Shown here: piece by piece, positions 19,420 to 30,659 of the stretch
Layout: every line of letters starts with the position of its first letter
How positions within the stretch are numbered: the stretch's first letter is position 1
DNA from: Austropuccinia psidii
Taxonomy: Eukaryota; Basidiomycota; Pucciniomycetes; Pucciniales; Sphaerophragmiaceae
Direction of reading: 5' to 3'
Assembly (NCBI GenBank): GCA_023105745.1
Contig: JALGQZ010000011.1
Coordinates: 12,176,975-12,240,974, forward strand
DNA: 64,000 bases
The notes under the pieces: model-generated
What the model saw: only the letters and a program-made list of their open reading frames with translations
What the model was told of the DNA's origin: nothing
The model's database searches: none
Translations under genes and position numbers: made by a program

Positions 19420-21882
19420 AGACCTTGGCTTCCAAAGGAACCAACCAGAGGACAGAGAAGGATTTTCCAGAACCAGAAGACCTGGAAGAGGACACCTTGG
19501 ACACAGTGGTGGATGGAAAAACAATGAGGGACATAATATCAACCTTTCCATTCACACTTCATTTCAACAGGAACCTCAAACCAGAGGAATGGAAAGACAT
19601 GGATCAAGTTCTTCAGCTCCACCAACTCCTCAAATATTTATTTCAATGGAGCATGGACAACAAGAGGTTCAACCTGGAATCTCACCAGGCAGAACTTGGA
19701 GCAAGTTTCCAGAATATCTGGCTCAAAGAGATAGACTTCAAGGACCTTATGGTAATCACCAAAGGTTGGAATCCTACCAGGCAGTTCAGACTCCTGGAGG
19801 CAAGGGCAACCAGGATAAGGGAGAATCAAGCCACTATCCAAGCTATAGAAGAGCAGCTGACCCAGACAGGGCATACTCAGATTCCTTAAGGCTCACAAGG
19901 AGCAGGACAAATCAACTCTCCAGTGGCTTCATACCATTTAGAAACCAGCAGATCAGTGGCCAAGAGTCACCATTATTCACAATTCCAGGATATTTCCAGG
20001 AGAAGACAAGGAAACAATGGCAAAAACAAAACCTCCTGCAACCAGAGGAAGAGAGAGTCAGACCCCATGATCCAGAAGCTGTTGGATTTGGTGAAAAAAG
20101 CTCACAAGAGCCAGAGGTAGTTGTAAATGACTCTAGAATCAGTAGTCCCATTAATAGAAATATTAACCCTACTCAGATTGAACATAATGTTGTCACACCT
20201 GAGAGTAACTTGAACAGTGATGCACTGTGGTTACAAATGTCCCAATATGCTGAGCAAACGCAAAAGCAGTTTGCAGAACTTGAAGCAAGCCATTAGAGGA
20301 TGAAAAAACTAACAGCCTCCATGGATAAAATTGTTAAAACCCTTCAAGAAGCACATGCTCAATTGAGAAAAGCCTCTGAACAGACCAACAAAAGACTGAA
20401 TCTAGTCTTTGAAGAACAACACCACAGCAAAAGGCACAGGGATTGTCTGGATCAATACATAAACAAATTGCTTAATGTCTACCATAACATGAAGCCCCAA
20501 CCACAAGGCCATGTTATGGACAATCCATATCAACCAAATGACATCAAACCAGATGCCATGTTGATGGATAAGGCAAGATCTCCATCACAATACCGAGATG
20601 GAGATGGTATGTCTTATCTAGAGAAGGAATCCTTGAAATAGCTTCCTGAGGCCTCAGGCTGGACCAAATTATCTGGAACAGGAGAATATGATCATATCAA
20701 ACTCATAGATTATATTGATGGACTCTTCATTGATTTACGTAGCATACCAGAGTACTTGATTACTGCTAGACCAAATACAGCATTTAAAGGTCATGCTAGT
20801 ATATGGTACACAGAAATGAAAGAAATCCATGGTGGAAGAGTCAAATCATCCAAAGGTACAATAATGGTACTTGGATATGGAAAACGACCATGTCATTTGA
20901 AAATGACAAATACTCTGTGGACAAAGATCCATATGAGTGGTGTCTTACACAGTCTAAAAGACTTAAAGCCATTGATCCTCAGATGAACATCCAAATGAGG
21001 AATCACAAACTTCTTACTGGCCTTCCAGGAGAGCTAGAGCATGCAGTAAAATGCATATGCGACCAAAATTGCACTCTAGATGACATTGCTAATACATTAC
21101 AAGACATAAGGAAAAGAACTAATATAGAGAAATTCAGCCTATATAGAAGCAACAGTTGCAAAGAGAAACAACCTCTCAGGATGGAGCTCAAAGACAAACC
21201 CAGAGAAAGAGTAGCAGAAGTGGCAAGGAAGAAAAATTCTTGTCACAATTGTGGTTCAACAGACCACTATGCCAAAAACCTTCCAAAAGCAAAGAAAAAA
21301 TTGTATTCCATTGAGAAAGTCCCAGAGGAGGAATCCCCAAAAGAGGATTCTGACTCAGACTCCATGGTTGATGCCATCAGAGAACAATCTGATGATGACC
21401 AAGACCCAAGAGAAGAATTTCTAGTGGAATACCAAGAGGAAACCCCACTAGAAATTCAGGACATACAGTTGGAAGCAGGGATGCCAAAGGGCACTGCCAA
21501 CAAAAACTTGTTCAAACATACATGAGATGCACAAACATTCCTGGTCACACCAACCAAAGGAATGGCATATATACATGGAACAGCCAAAAAGGTGACTGTC
21601 TGTATTGACAATGCTTAACATCCACTGATCATTGATAGTGGGGCACACTGCTCCATAGTGGCCAGGAATTATCTGGATAACCACTTCCCAAATTTGGAAA
21701 GACAGCTCTTGCCCACCAAGGCAAAGAGCTTTAAAAGTGCTTCAGGGAAGATGCCTTCTATTAGGACAATTATCAAAGAGATAGTTGTACCCCACAGGAA
21801 GGGTAATATCAGACTCGACCCAGAGTTTGTAGTGCTTGATTATGCCCACATCCAAGGCTTCTTACTGGGAACATATTAGCAA
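19400..21882 (+). pseudogene. Element D Gag and protease
   Basis: Gag frame open from ATG 19400 to 20296 (298 codons), a stop, then 20300-20641, a stop, and 20803-21525 in a shifted frame. Order as in B: Gln/Pro/Ser-rich N-terminus, coiled-coil-like KKLTASMDKIVKTLQE, YDHIKLIDYIDG, capsid part and a knuckle CHNCGSTDHYAKNL in which the last Cys is Leu, so zinc binding should fail. Protease follows after further stops: HPLIIDSGAHCSIV at about 21628-21670. Separated from RT by a stop at about 21877. Confidence 0.82.
19420..20120 (+). pseudogene. Second reading frame overlapping gag in element D
   Basis: One frame, interrupted by a single stop at 19887 (B has TCA there), runs to 20120: SKGTNQRTEKD, DLEEDTLDTVVDGKTMRDI, LKPEEWKDMDQVLQL, WSMDNKRFNLESH, LKEIDFKDLMVITKGWNP, RIRENQATIQAIEEQLTQTG, then DPMIQKLLDLVKKAHKSQR. 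About 233 codons, overlapped throughout by the open Gag frame 19400-20296. The part FKDL..ITKGWNP..QFR..IREN resembles the extra frame in element A (57481-57825). Function unknown. Confidence 0.5.
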
Positions 21883-23504
21883 AGGATGTATGGCATACAT
21901 ATATATAACAGTAAAAACAGGCACATTACCATTGGTACCAACAAGGAGAAGAAATTTCCACTTGATATATACCAAATTTCTGCCCATGATCCACTGGAGG
22001 AGCTACTGAATGAATTCAGAGAGGGCCAGTTTAGAACTACCCTCACCAGTAAACAAAAACTAAGTTTACTGAAGATGCTGAGGAAGAACAGACCAGCATT
22101 TGCCATTGTTGAAGAACCACTAGGAAAGATCAAAGTGCATGATATAAAACTATATCTGGATGTGGAAAGACCTTATCCACCCATGCTCAGGAGACCTCCT
22201 TATCCAGAAAGTCAGGAAACCAGGAAAGAAATTGAAAAACATATCAATGAACTCCTGGACATGGATGTCATCAGAAAGATTGGACATAATGAAATAGTGG
22301 AAATAACCACTCCTGTCCTAATCACCTGGCATGATGGCAAGTATAGACTGTGTGGAGACTTCAGAGCTCTGAACAACTACACAAAAGCAGACAGGTACCC
22401 TATACCTCAGATACCTCATGCCTTGGAAAAACTGGCAAAATCCAAATACATAACCAAGATGGATTGTATGAAAGGCTTCCACCAAAATGGAGTTAAACCA
22501 AACTCCATGAAATTTCTCAGAATAATATTCCATATGGGCATATATGAGTATACCAGGATGCCATTTGGCATCAAAAATGCACCAGCCCACTTCCAAAGGA
22601 TGATGGACACCATATTTCAAGAAGAAATATTGGAAGGCTAGATGGTGGTATATATTGATTATATCATTATATACTAAGAGACAAGGGAAGACCATGTACA
22701 ATACATAGACAGAGTGCTAAGTAAATGTACACCCATCAATCTGAAGATCTCACTGAAAAAGTGTAATTTTGGCCAACAAGAGCTACTAGCTCTAGGACAT
22801 AAATCTCAGGTCTTAGTCTGGCAATTGACCAGAATAAAATAGCAGCATTACTGCAAAAGCCGGTGCCAAAGAGCATCAAAGAGATTCAATATTTCCTTGG
22901 GTTTGCTAGCTACTATAGAAAACACATCAAGAATCTTGCTCATATAACTGGTAGTTTATACAAGTTATGTTCAAAAGATGTAGTTTTTGAAGTTACCAAG
23001 GAAAGGAGGGATGCATATGAGAGGATGAAACATGAACTCAAAAATGCACCTGTTCTCATCTTGCCCAAATTTGAACTACCATTCAAGTTATACATAGATG
23101 CAGCATGTAGCCAAGGCTTAGGAGCAGCCCTTCACCAAAGACAAATTGTAGATGGTGAACCAAGAGAGGGAGTAATATGTTACATCTCTAGGAAACTGAA
23201 AGATTCAGAAGCCAGGTATGGGGCCACCCAGACTGCATGCCTATGCTTAGTCTTGGCTCTGGAAAAACTCCATTATTATCTGGAGGGTGCAGTCTTTGAA
23301 GTCTACACAGACTGCACAGCCTTGAAATCTTTACTGAACATGAAGACTACAAATAGACACATGCTGAGATGGCAAATAGCCATCCAGGAGTATAGAGGGA
23401 ATATGAAAATCATATACAAAGAAGGTAAAATTCATACTAATGCAGATGGCCTCATCAGATGGCCACTGGATAATTTCAAGAGCAATCCAGCTTATTACCC
23501 TTAA
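21883..23504 (+). pseudogene. Element D reverse transcriptase and RNase H
   Basis: The RT part is open to 22641 with the same motifs as B. The catalytic box reads VVYIDYIII (about 22646-22672): the second Asp of Y-x-D-D is Tyr, and stops flank it. One base lost near 22803 shifts the frame. From 22863 the connection (IQYFLGFASYYRKHIKNLAHI) and RNase H ([62 protein letters not shown]) are open for 213 codons. Compared with B it shows the whole RNase H domain. Confidence 0.88.
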
Positions 23505-24169
23505 GTTTCAGCTAATATCACTATCCATTTCATGGAAATAGATAGGAGAAAGAACTTCTGATTCTCTGAATGGGCACCAGGAAGTGGTACCCTTGACAGT
23601 GGAAACACTGATTCAAAAGGAACAGAAACTCCCATACTGGGAATAAGCTCCTCAGAATTGCACAATTAATTTTTCAGTGCAGTACTGAAGTCTTATGCCA
23701 AACACAAATAGTGTGGCATATTACTACAACTCCTTCAACAAAAATACAGGAGTCCAGAACTGGAATCCCAGCTGGAAGGACCGTGGTTGAGGGCCTATAA
23801 GGATAATAATCTCTTTCTTGTAGATGTCCTGATTTACCACAAAGAGAAGCACACAAGTGCACTAACAGTCATAGAAAGAGACCACATCTCTCTGATCCTG
23901 CAAGAATTTCACAACTGCCCCTATATGGTACACAAGAGTGAAGACAGGACCAAAGAGAGGGTAGCAAGCACAGCTTGGTGGCCCAGGTGGGAACAATAGT
24001 TGAGTGAATACATCAACACTTTTGAAGGATGCCAAAATGCAAATAGGAAACATGAGAAGAAGTATGGGTTACGTCAACATATAGAGGAACCCAAACACCC
24101 ATGGGAAACCATTAATATGGACTGGGTCACAGGACTTGTCCCAGGGCAAAAAGAAAACTACAATGCCTG
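23505..24169 (+). pseudogene. Element D linker and integrase zinc domain
   Basis: The frame at 23787-24188 reads EKHTSALTVIERDHISLILQEFHNCPYMVHKSEDRTKER, then WWPRWEQ and INTFEGCQNANRKH. The family pattern is H-x-H..C-x2-C; here the first Cys is Phe, so the zinc site is damaged. The core starts WETINMDWVTGL with the first catalytic Asp (MDW) and is interrupted after NAC by the solo LTR at 24170. Confidence 0.8.
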
Positions 24170-25600
24170 TGTCAGGATGATACTATGATAAAGGTATAAC
24201 TAGGCTAATTACAACTTTAACTATGTATGTGACATGGCAGAAAATGATTTAATAAAAGATTTATAAGGGTTTATAATGAGATAAAAGGGTTCTACTATTG
24301 AGAAATAGTGGTGGTGAGCGCTATTGAGAACCCTGGGTGCAGGCTTTATCTGTTGGATTACAATAATAAAGTCTACAATAATTAAAGATTATAATTATAC
24401 CTGATTATTTAACCAAGAGTAAAACTGTTTTTGACAGTTTACTACGTAGGTTATTCAAGAGCAGGATGAGGAAAGGTTTTTGGCTGTGAAAAGCCCTCCT
24501 TTTATCCTGAAATTGAGGTGGAAAAGCTGCTAGACCTTTCCACGTAGAGGAAGTGAAGATTTTTCACTCTCCAAGACAGGCTTATGGTTTGCAAACAGCC
24601 TGTATACCCTGTATTGGGCTCAGATGTGGTTTTGAAACCACATCTGGGCAGTTTTCACCAATACAGGGTGAAAAGTTTCATCTGGGGACCTCACAGCCTG
24701 ATTCTGACGTGTATGATGTGTAGAATGCTGTACAGAAACTGTATGGGACCCCAGTATTGACTGACATATGAGGTATTGAAGTAAAAACATGCTTCTTTGT
24801 CTATTTGACACCTCATATTCATGGTTATGGGATATTATCCCATGGTAAGGCTGTATCTGACAGCAGGTGGGATTTTGACCTTAAAATGGTCATACCTCTG
24901 TCAGTTTTTGAGATATCAAGCTCAAATTTGGTTCATTGAATATCCCTGTATGAGCTCTACACAATGGTACCCAACTTGACATGGCTATCATTAAATATGA
25001 CAAAGTTATCCCATGTACAAGTATTTTTGTACATTGGCGTGGTCTGGTCAAAAGCTGTATTAAGCTTGTTTGGCCAATAACTTCTGTTGTAGTTGAGTTA
25101 TGAGGAAATGGATGGCACCATCAGATAGCCCTGATTGTGCTCTTTCCAAAAAGACCCCACTTTAAGTATCTCACACTAAAACTGTAAAAGTTACATGAGA
25201 GGTGAATGTTTTGTTCACCCTTATTTGGTCTGAATTTGACCATAACTCAAGTAATACTGGTGCTAGCTCAGTTTGGCTGGCACCATTAGATAGCCCTGGC
25301 TTAGAGCTTCATTTTGAATACCCATTTGATGGGGTGAAGCCTCTCCTTCTAGATTTTAGATGAGAGGTGAAAATTAAGGTTTATGCTCAGCAATAACTTT
25401 GAGCAGGAATAACTTTGTTATTCCTTGTCCTATGGTGATGGGACTTATATTTTCAGAAAGAGGTGAGTTTCCTCTTTCTTTCGATACCTTTTGAGCTAAT
25501 TTGGCTCAGCTCCATGTTTTGGTGGTATCTTGGCTATACCATTGGTTTATGGTATTTTGGCTGTCATGCTTGTGCTCTGGTTTTGAGTCACAGGCTGAAA
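24170..25600 (-). repeat. Solo LTR of the B/D family inserted in element D integrase
   Basis: Inverted copy of the LTR at 10641-12078, 1431 bp, from TGTCAGG to GGCTGAAA (last C changed to A). It is flanked by a perfect 5-bp duplication GCCTG (24165-24169 and 25601-25605). Removing the LTR and one GCCTG makes the integrase frame continuous (NAC then LIIVDRFSK), so this is an insertion reduced to a solo LTR by recombination. Confidence 0.92.
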
Positions 25601-26657
25601 GCCTGCTTAATCATAGTTGATAGGTTCAGCAAGAGTATGAGGTGTCTACCATGCCATAAAGAGGACACAGCCATGGGAACTGCTCTGTTATTCTGGAATA
25701 ACATCATATCTACCTGTGGAGTCCCTAAAATCATCATTAGACATAGGGACCCAAAATTCACATCTGAATTTTGGACCAACTTGTATGAGATGCTTGGTAC
25801 CAAGCTTGCATTTTCCACAGCTTACCATCCACAAACAGATGGCCTAGCTGAAAGGATGATCCAGACAATGGAGGACATCCTTAGAAGGTTCTCTGCCTAT
25901 GGCATGGAATACAAGGACCATGAGGGATACACCCATGACAGGGTTACCCTTCTACCAGCTGTTCAACTGGATTATAATACAAGTCAGCACTCTACCACAG
26001 GAAAAAAAACATGCACTGGTAGAGAAAGGGTGGAATCCCCTGTTGCCTGTGGATCACTTAAAGAAGAATCTTCTGACCATTCACCCCACAGCCAAGGACT
26101 TCCATGAAATGTGGAAGAGGGCTTGTGACACAGCTACCAAATGCATAGCTGAGGCAAAAGAATGTAATAAGCAGAGGTGGGACAAGACACACATGTAACC
26201 TTACTTTAAGGAAGCGGACCAGGTGCTAGTGTCTGCACTAAACTTTAATAATCTTAAAAGACCCAAGAAGATGAGAGAATCCTTTGTAGGGCCCTCCACT
26301 ATCATTAAGTTGATAGGAGAGAATGCAGTGGAAGTCAAACTTACAGAGGAATTTTCCGGGAAGCACACAGTCTTTCCGGTAAGTTTAGTCAAGCCATACT
26401 TCCAAACAGAGGAGGACATATTCCCCTCCAGGAGAAAGAACCCCACACCACCAGAGATAGTGGAAGTGAAAGATTCCCCTGGACCTGTGAGTAAAATCAT
26501 CAGGACCAGTAAAATAAGACTTAATGGGAAGGATCAAAGACAATAATTAGTCAGATTCAAGAACCAAAAAGCTGATAAGGACAAATGGTTGGCAGAAGAT
26601 GCCATACCAGATGGGAACCTTCATTTAAGGAGATTCAGAGTCTCTAGGAGGACTTAA
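25601..26657 (+). pseudogene. Element D integrase core and C-terminal domain
   Basis: Continues after the solo [11 protein letters not shown], then [12 protein letters not shown] where the family has an S-D-R-D motif, so the second catalytic Asp is lost to His. The Glu motif [11 protein letters not shown] is intact. A frame change in a run of A near 26005 precedes [17 protein letters not shown]. The C-terminal part at 26223-26546 has VSALNFNNLKRPKKMRESFVGP, the GPY/F-like module, and ends in LVRFKNQKADKDKWLAEDAI, a chromodomain-like tail also seen in A. Confidence 0.85.
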
Positions 26658-26684
26658 CAGTCTCATCAATGATGAGCCTTTTTT

Positions 26685-26696
26685 AGAGGGAGGGTA
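26685..26696 (+). promoter_or_regulatory. Polypurine tract of element D
   Basis: AGAGGGAGGGTA immediately before the 3' LTR. Primes plus-strand DNA synthesis in this element type. Confidence 0.7.
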
Positions 26697-28591
26697 TTTC
26701 AGCCTGTGACTCAAAACCAGAGCACAAGTATGACAGCCAAAGTACCATAAACCAATGGTATAGCTAAGATACCACCAAAACATGGATCTGAGCAAAATTA
26801 GCTCAAAAAGTATCGAAAGAAAGGGGAAACTCACCTTTTTCCAAATATACAAGTCTCATCATCATAGGACAAAGAATAACAAAGTTATTCCTGCTCAAAG
26901 TTGTTGCTGAGCATAAACCTTAATTTTCACCTCTCATCTGAAATACAGAGTAAGAGACTTAACCCCATCAAATGGGTATTTAAAATGACGCTCTACCTCA
27001 GGGCTATCTAATGGTTCCAGCCAAACTGAGCTAGCACCAGTATTACTGAAGTTATGGCCAAATTCAGGCCAAATAAGAGTGAATAAAAAATTCACCTCTC
27101 ATCTAACTTCTACAGTTTTAGTGTGAGATACCTAAAGTGGGGTCTTTTTGGAAAGAGCACAATCAGGGATATCTGATAGTGCTGGTAATTTCCTCATATT
27201 TCAACTAAATCAAAAGTTATAGTGCAAACAAGCCCAATACAGCTTTTTGCCTAAACCACGCATGTGTACAAAAAATCTTGTACATGGCATAACTTTGCCA
27301 TATCTAATGATAACCATATCAAATAAGGTACCATTTTGTAGGAGCCATACTGTCACAATGCTGTCTGCCAGACCTCAGAAAAGGGAACTCTTGCCAAAAA
27401 GGCTATCAAACCGGTTAAAAGACCGACTAATACTGGCAAGTTTTAGATCACATTCCACCATGTGACAGTACCCCTGGGTTTAGGGCACTGCATCCCAAAG
27501 TGCATGTAACTGATGGTATTACCCATGTCATCCTCATGGAGTTACATTAGTCACAACAGGAGCCTACAAGGAACCCCCAAGGGGCAGAACCCTTGTACGC
27601 CAATGGAGCAGAAAACCCAGTGATTTCTGGTTGTTTGATTGAGACCTCCTCTTGTCTCCAACCGGAATCGAACCCATGACATTGGTAACCGGTTTATTGT
27701 CACAATGCTGTCTGCCAGACCTCAGCAAAGGGAACTCTTGCCGAAAAGGCTATTAAACCTGTTGAAAGACCGATTAATACTGGCAAGCTGTAGATCACAT
27801 TCCACCATGTGACACATACAGGGCTACACATTGATTCAATTTTCAGGTTAATATCTCAAGAAATGACAAAGCTATAGCTGTTTTAAGGTCAAAATCACAC
27901 ATTTTGACCAATACAGCTTTACTATGGGATAATATCCCATAAACATGATTATGAGATGTCAAACAGACAAGGAAGCATGTTTATACTTCAATACCTCATA
28001 ATTCAGTCAATACTGGGGTCCCATACAGTTTATGTACAGCATTCTACGCGTTATACACGTCAGAAGAAGGCTATGTGGTCCCCAGATGAAAATCTTCACC
28101 CTGTATTGGTGAAAACTGCCCAGATGTGGTTTCAAAACCACATCTGAGCCCAATACAGGCTATACAGGTCTTGTTCAAACCGCAAGCCTGTCTCAGAGAG
28201 TGGAAAAATCTTCACTTCCTCTATGTGGAAAGGTCTAGCAGCCTTTCCACTCCATTTCAGGATAAAAGGAGGGCTTCTCACAGCCAGAAAGGTTTTCCTC
28301 ATCCTGCTCTTATATTCCTACGTATTAAAACTGTCAAAAACAGTTGTACTCTTGGAAAATAACCAGGTATAATTCTAATCTTAATTATTGTCATCCAACA
28401 GGTAAAGCTGCACCCAGGGCTTTCAACAGTGCTCACCACCACTATTTTATAATAGTAAAGCCCTTTTAATTTCATTATAAAATCCTTATTCTCTATCAAT
28501 ACCATCATTTTAAATCTTTTATCATGTGTCACAGTCACAGTTAAAGTTGTAAATAGCCTAATTACTACTTCTACATAGACTCAACCTGACA
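26697..28591 (+). repeat. 3' LTR of element D, carrying a TRIM insertion
   Basis: Same LTR as at 10641-12078: begins TTTCAGCCTGTGACTC (TGTCAG mutated) and ends AACCTGACA. Without the 464-bp insertion at 27351-27814 and its 5-bp duplication it is 1426 bp, close to 1431 and 1438 in the other copies. The flank to the right (AATTATCAG) belongs to element F. Confidence 0.88.
27351..27814. mobile_element. TRIM-like miniature LTR retrotransposon (464 bp)
   Basis: Two direct repeats of exactly 117 bp (27351-27467 and 27698-27814), each starting TGTCACA and ending TGTGACA. They flank a 230-bp non-coding interior. A perfect 5-bp duplication CATAC lies at 27346-27350 and 27815-27819. Size, TG..CA ends and lack of coding match terminal-repeat retrotransposons in miniature. 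On the minus strand the interior holds GGGTTCGATTCCGG, a tRNA T-arm/B-box-like word, with TGGCAGACAGC 43 nt upstream at A-box-like spacing; a full tRNA fold is not evident. A purine tract (AGGGGTAC, minus strand) next to the left repeat hints at minus orientation. Confidence 0.85.
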
Positions 28592-28635
28592 AATTATCAG
28601 AAAAATACAAGGAGAAAATTAAATCATTCAATTTA

Positions 28636-29014
28636 ATGGATATTCAAGAAGTACTATTAGCATTTGAATTCAAAGAAATATCAAAGCCCAAGATTCATTA
28701 TGCCTGTCCTTTGGGCTTTATGGAAATCTTCATTGGAAAGGAAGAATATCCTATCAAAGCATTGGTAGATACTGGTGCAGAACTCAACATTATACCAGAA
28801 GAAATAGCAATCAAAGCCTCACTCACAACAAGAAATCTTAACATGAACCTCAGAGGTATTGGATGACATACCACTTCATTGGTGGAACTCTCAGAATTTA
28901 CTCCAATCATTTTGGCGTCAGGTGAAGAAACTCAAATTCATTTCTTCATTGCAAAAGGACCTGTCCATACATTACTTGAAAGACCCTTCTTGGCAGACAA
29001 TAACATGAGGCTAT
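28636..29014 (+). pseudogene. Element F aspartic protease
   Basis: Reads PIKALVDTGAELNIIPEEIA, a retropepsin active site D-T-G-A, about 45 codons in. A stop at about 28864 interrupts. The same frame continues through FFIAKGPVHTLLERPFLADNN, the second conserved part, where the usual L-G-R is LER. Retropepsin processes the polyprotein. The upstream gag is missing because D's LTR ends 45 bases before this frame. Confidence 0.78.
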
Positions 29015-30162
29015 AACCTTCTCACAAGCAAGGTGAAATACTGAGCTATCAAGAACCTGATGGAAGAAGATTATGCATGCCAATATGCAAACCTCAAGCA
29101 CTTGGATGGCAAACTGGTCCACCTAGAAGAATGGATTTATGCAATATGAAAAAATTTGTCAGAAATAACCCAGGGAAGAAGTATCAATATGCAAAAAGAG
29201 ACAATACCATCATGAATTTAACCCAGAAAACCCAAGAGTTATCCATATCCCCAAAAACTGATGAATTTGGCCAAGATTTACAAAATAAAAAATGGCCAGA
29301 CAACCTCAAAAGACAACTTGAAGAATCAACATCTGAAGAAGAATCACCCAGTATAGTTTACAAGCCAATTAATAAAACTGAATAAGCCTTCCAGATTTTG
29401 GTGGATGGAAATGAAAAAATAAATGGAAATCCTTTCAAAGCTGAACCCAAAAGGAAGAAAGTCAGACTTAGTGAACATCATGAGCTTTTGGATGAAGAAA
29501 TTATAAATGAAATAGAAAAAGACTTCAAAATTATGGAAGAAGGAGGCAAAAATTTGAAAGAAACATACCATATAAGCTTCTTGGACAGACCATTGAACAA
29601 CCAAGAAGAACCTTATTAATGGCAACTGGGAAACCCTGAATTCATTCAGAAACCTCCCAATGAAGATGAAGAAAAATAATCAAACATAGAAAATGAATAC
29701 AACTACCTTTACTTTCCCTATATTACCTTTGAAGACATTTATGGGGATGAAGCTCAAGAAAGTGTATGTGAAGATAGATATTTATGTCAACTTTCAGGAG
29801 CAAACTTGAACAAAATACAATTTCTACAGCTATTAACTGAAGAAGAAATTAAAGGAAACCTCTCAAATCAATTCTGGGATGAGACATTTTCAATGCGAGG
29901 TTTACCAAGAAGAGGACTCTACTTCAATCGAATTTGGCCCCAATGGTACCTTGGATTGAATGGATCAACATACCAGACTGGAGGACTGAAATGGGTTCAA
30001 GATGGATATATATTCATTGATGAAGACTTATGGTGCTCAGAATTTCCATCAGAACCAGAAATTGAAGAAAGAAATGCCTTTGTGGAAGTCCTCAAAGACC
30101 TTATTTTGGCCATGTTTCTCAACAGACACTCACCTTTCCCACTTGAGGGAGTTCAACTCTAA
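29015..30162 (+). pseudogene. Element F spacer region between protease and RT, first domain copy
   Basis: Several frames in the same direction: PQALGWQTGPP (about 29090), a Lys/Glu-rich middle, an acidic helical piece (29398-29619), and 29806-30162 with FLQLLTEEEIKGNLSNQFW. Upstream of the last piece is FPYITFEDIYGDE. No enzyme motifs. This looks like the long non-catalytic linker of the lineage, much decayed. The unit FEDI..FLQLL..GNL.NQFW recurs 0.9 kb further on. Confidence 0.5.
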
Positions 30163-30241
30163 TAAAATCAACAAAATCAAGATTTCTTCTTTAAAAATGT
30201 ATCAGTATCATCCATAAGATGAATCATTAGTTTTTTTTATT

Positions 30242-30370
30242 GAATAATTAGGAAGTAACCTCCTGCCTTATCAAAGAGGAAAATTATTTCATAGCAACCA
30301 AAATCACCATTTTCATTCATCAAAACCCAAACATCACTAGGCAGTGACCTCCTGCCTTATCAAAGAGGAA
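30242..30370 (+). repeat. Direct repeat pair, 28 bp, 90 bp apart
   Basis: A 28-bp word starting AGTRACCTCCTGCC and ending AAAGAGGAA occurs at about 30252 and 30342. Each contains CCTC...GAGG, able to form a small stem with a loop of about 13 nt. The flanking sequence is unrelated AT-rich DNA. Confidence 0.6.
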
Positions 30371-30659
30371 TATCCAAATTCTTACCCAAAATTATGATCC
30401 AAAACCCATCAAACCTACCCTCAAACTATTTTTCATAAATAAATTTGATACTATTTTCAATTTATATTACCTTTAACACTTCAAAAATCCACCAAATTCT
30501 TCAAAAATTGAATTTTGGCCATTGCTGGAAGGAAATCCCTGGTCACTGGACACAAAAATGAGCTGGATGGAAGAAAAAGAAGTCTGGTTCAATTACAATA
30601 ATCCACAATAATCAAATAAAAATCCTGGCTGGTTCTTGCAACCAAAACCAGAATCTTTT

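Larger units (their letters stand above)
19073..28591 (+). mobile_element. Element D: Ty3/Gypsy copy of the B family, 5' LTR lost
   Basis: Begins inside the leader exon (base 19073 corresponds to about 12683 in B) and continues through gag, PR, RT, RH and IN to a purine tract and 3' LTR (26697-28591). A solo LTR of the same family sits in the integrase. The copy has many stops and has lost catalytic residues in RT and IN. It supplies the downstream half missing from B. Confidence 0.88.

Noticed and set aside
27655..27700. A tRNA gene on the minus strand in the TRIM interior
   Set aside because: The T-arm/B-box word is good, but the T stem has a mismatch and no acceptor stem pairs with TGGAGAC, so no tRNA is called.
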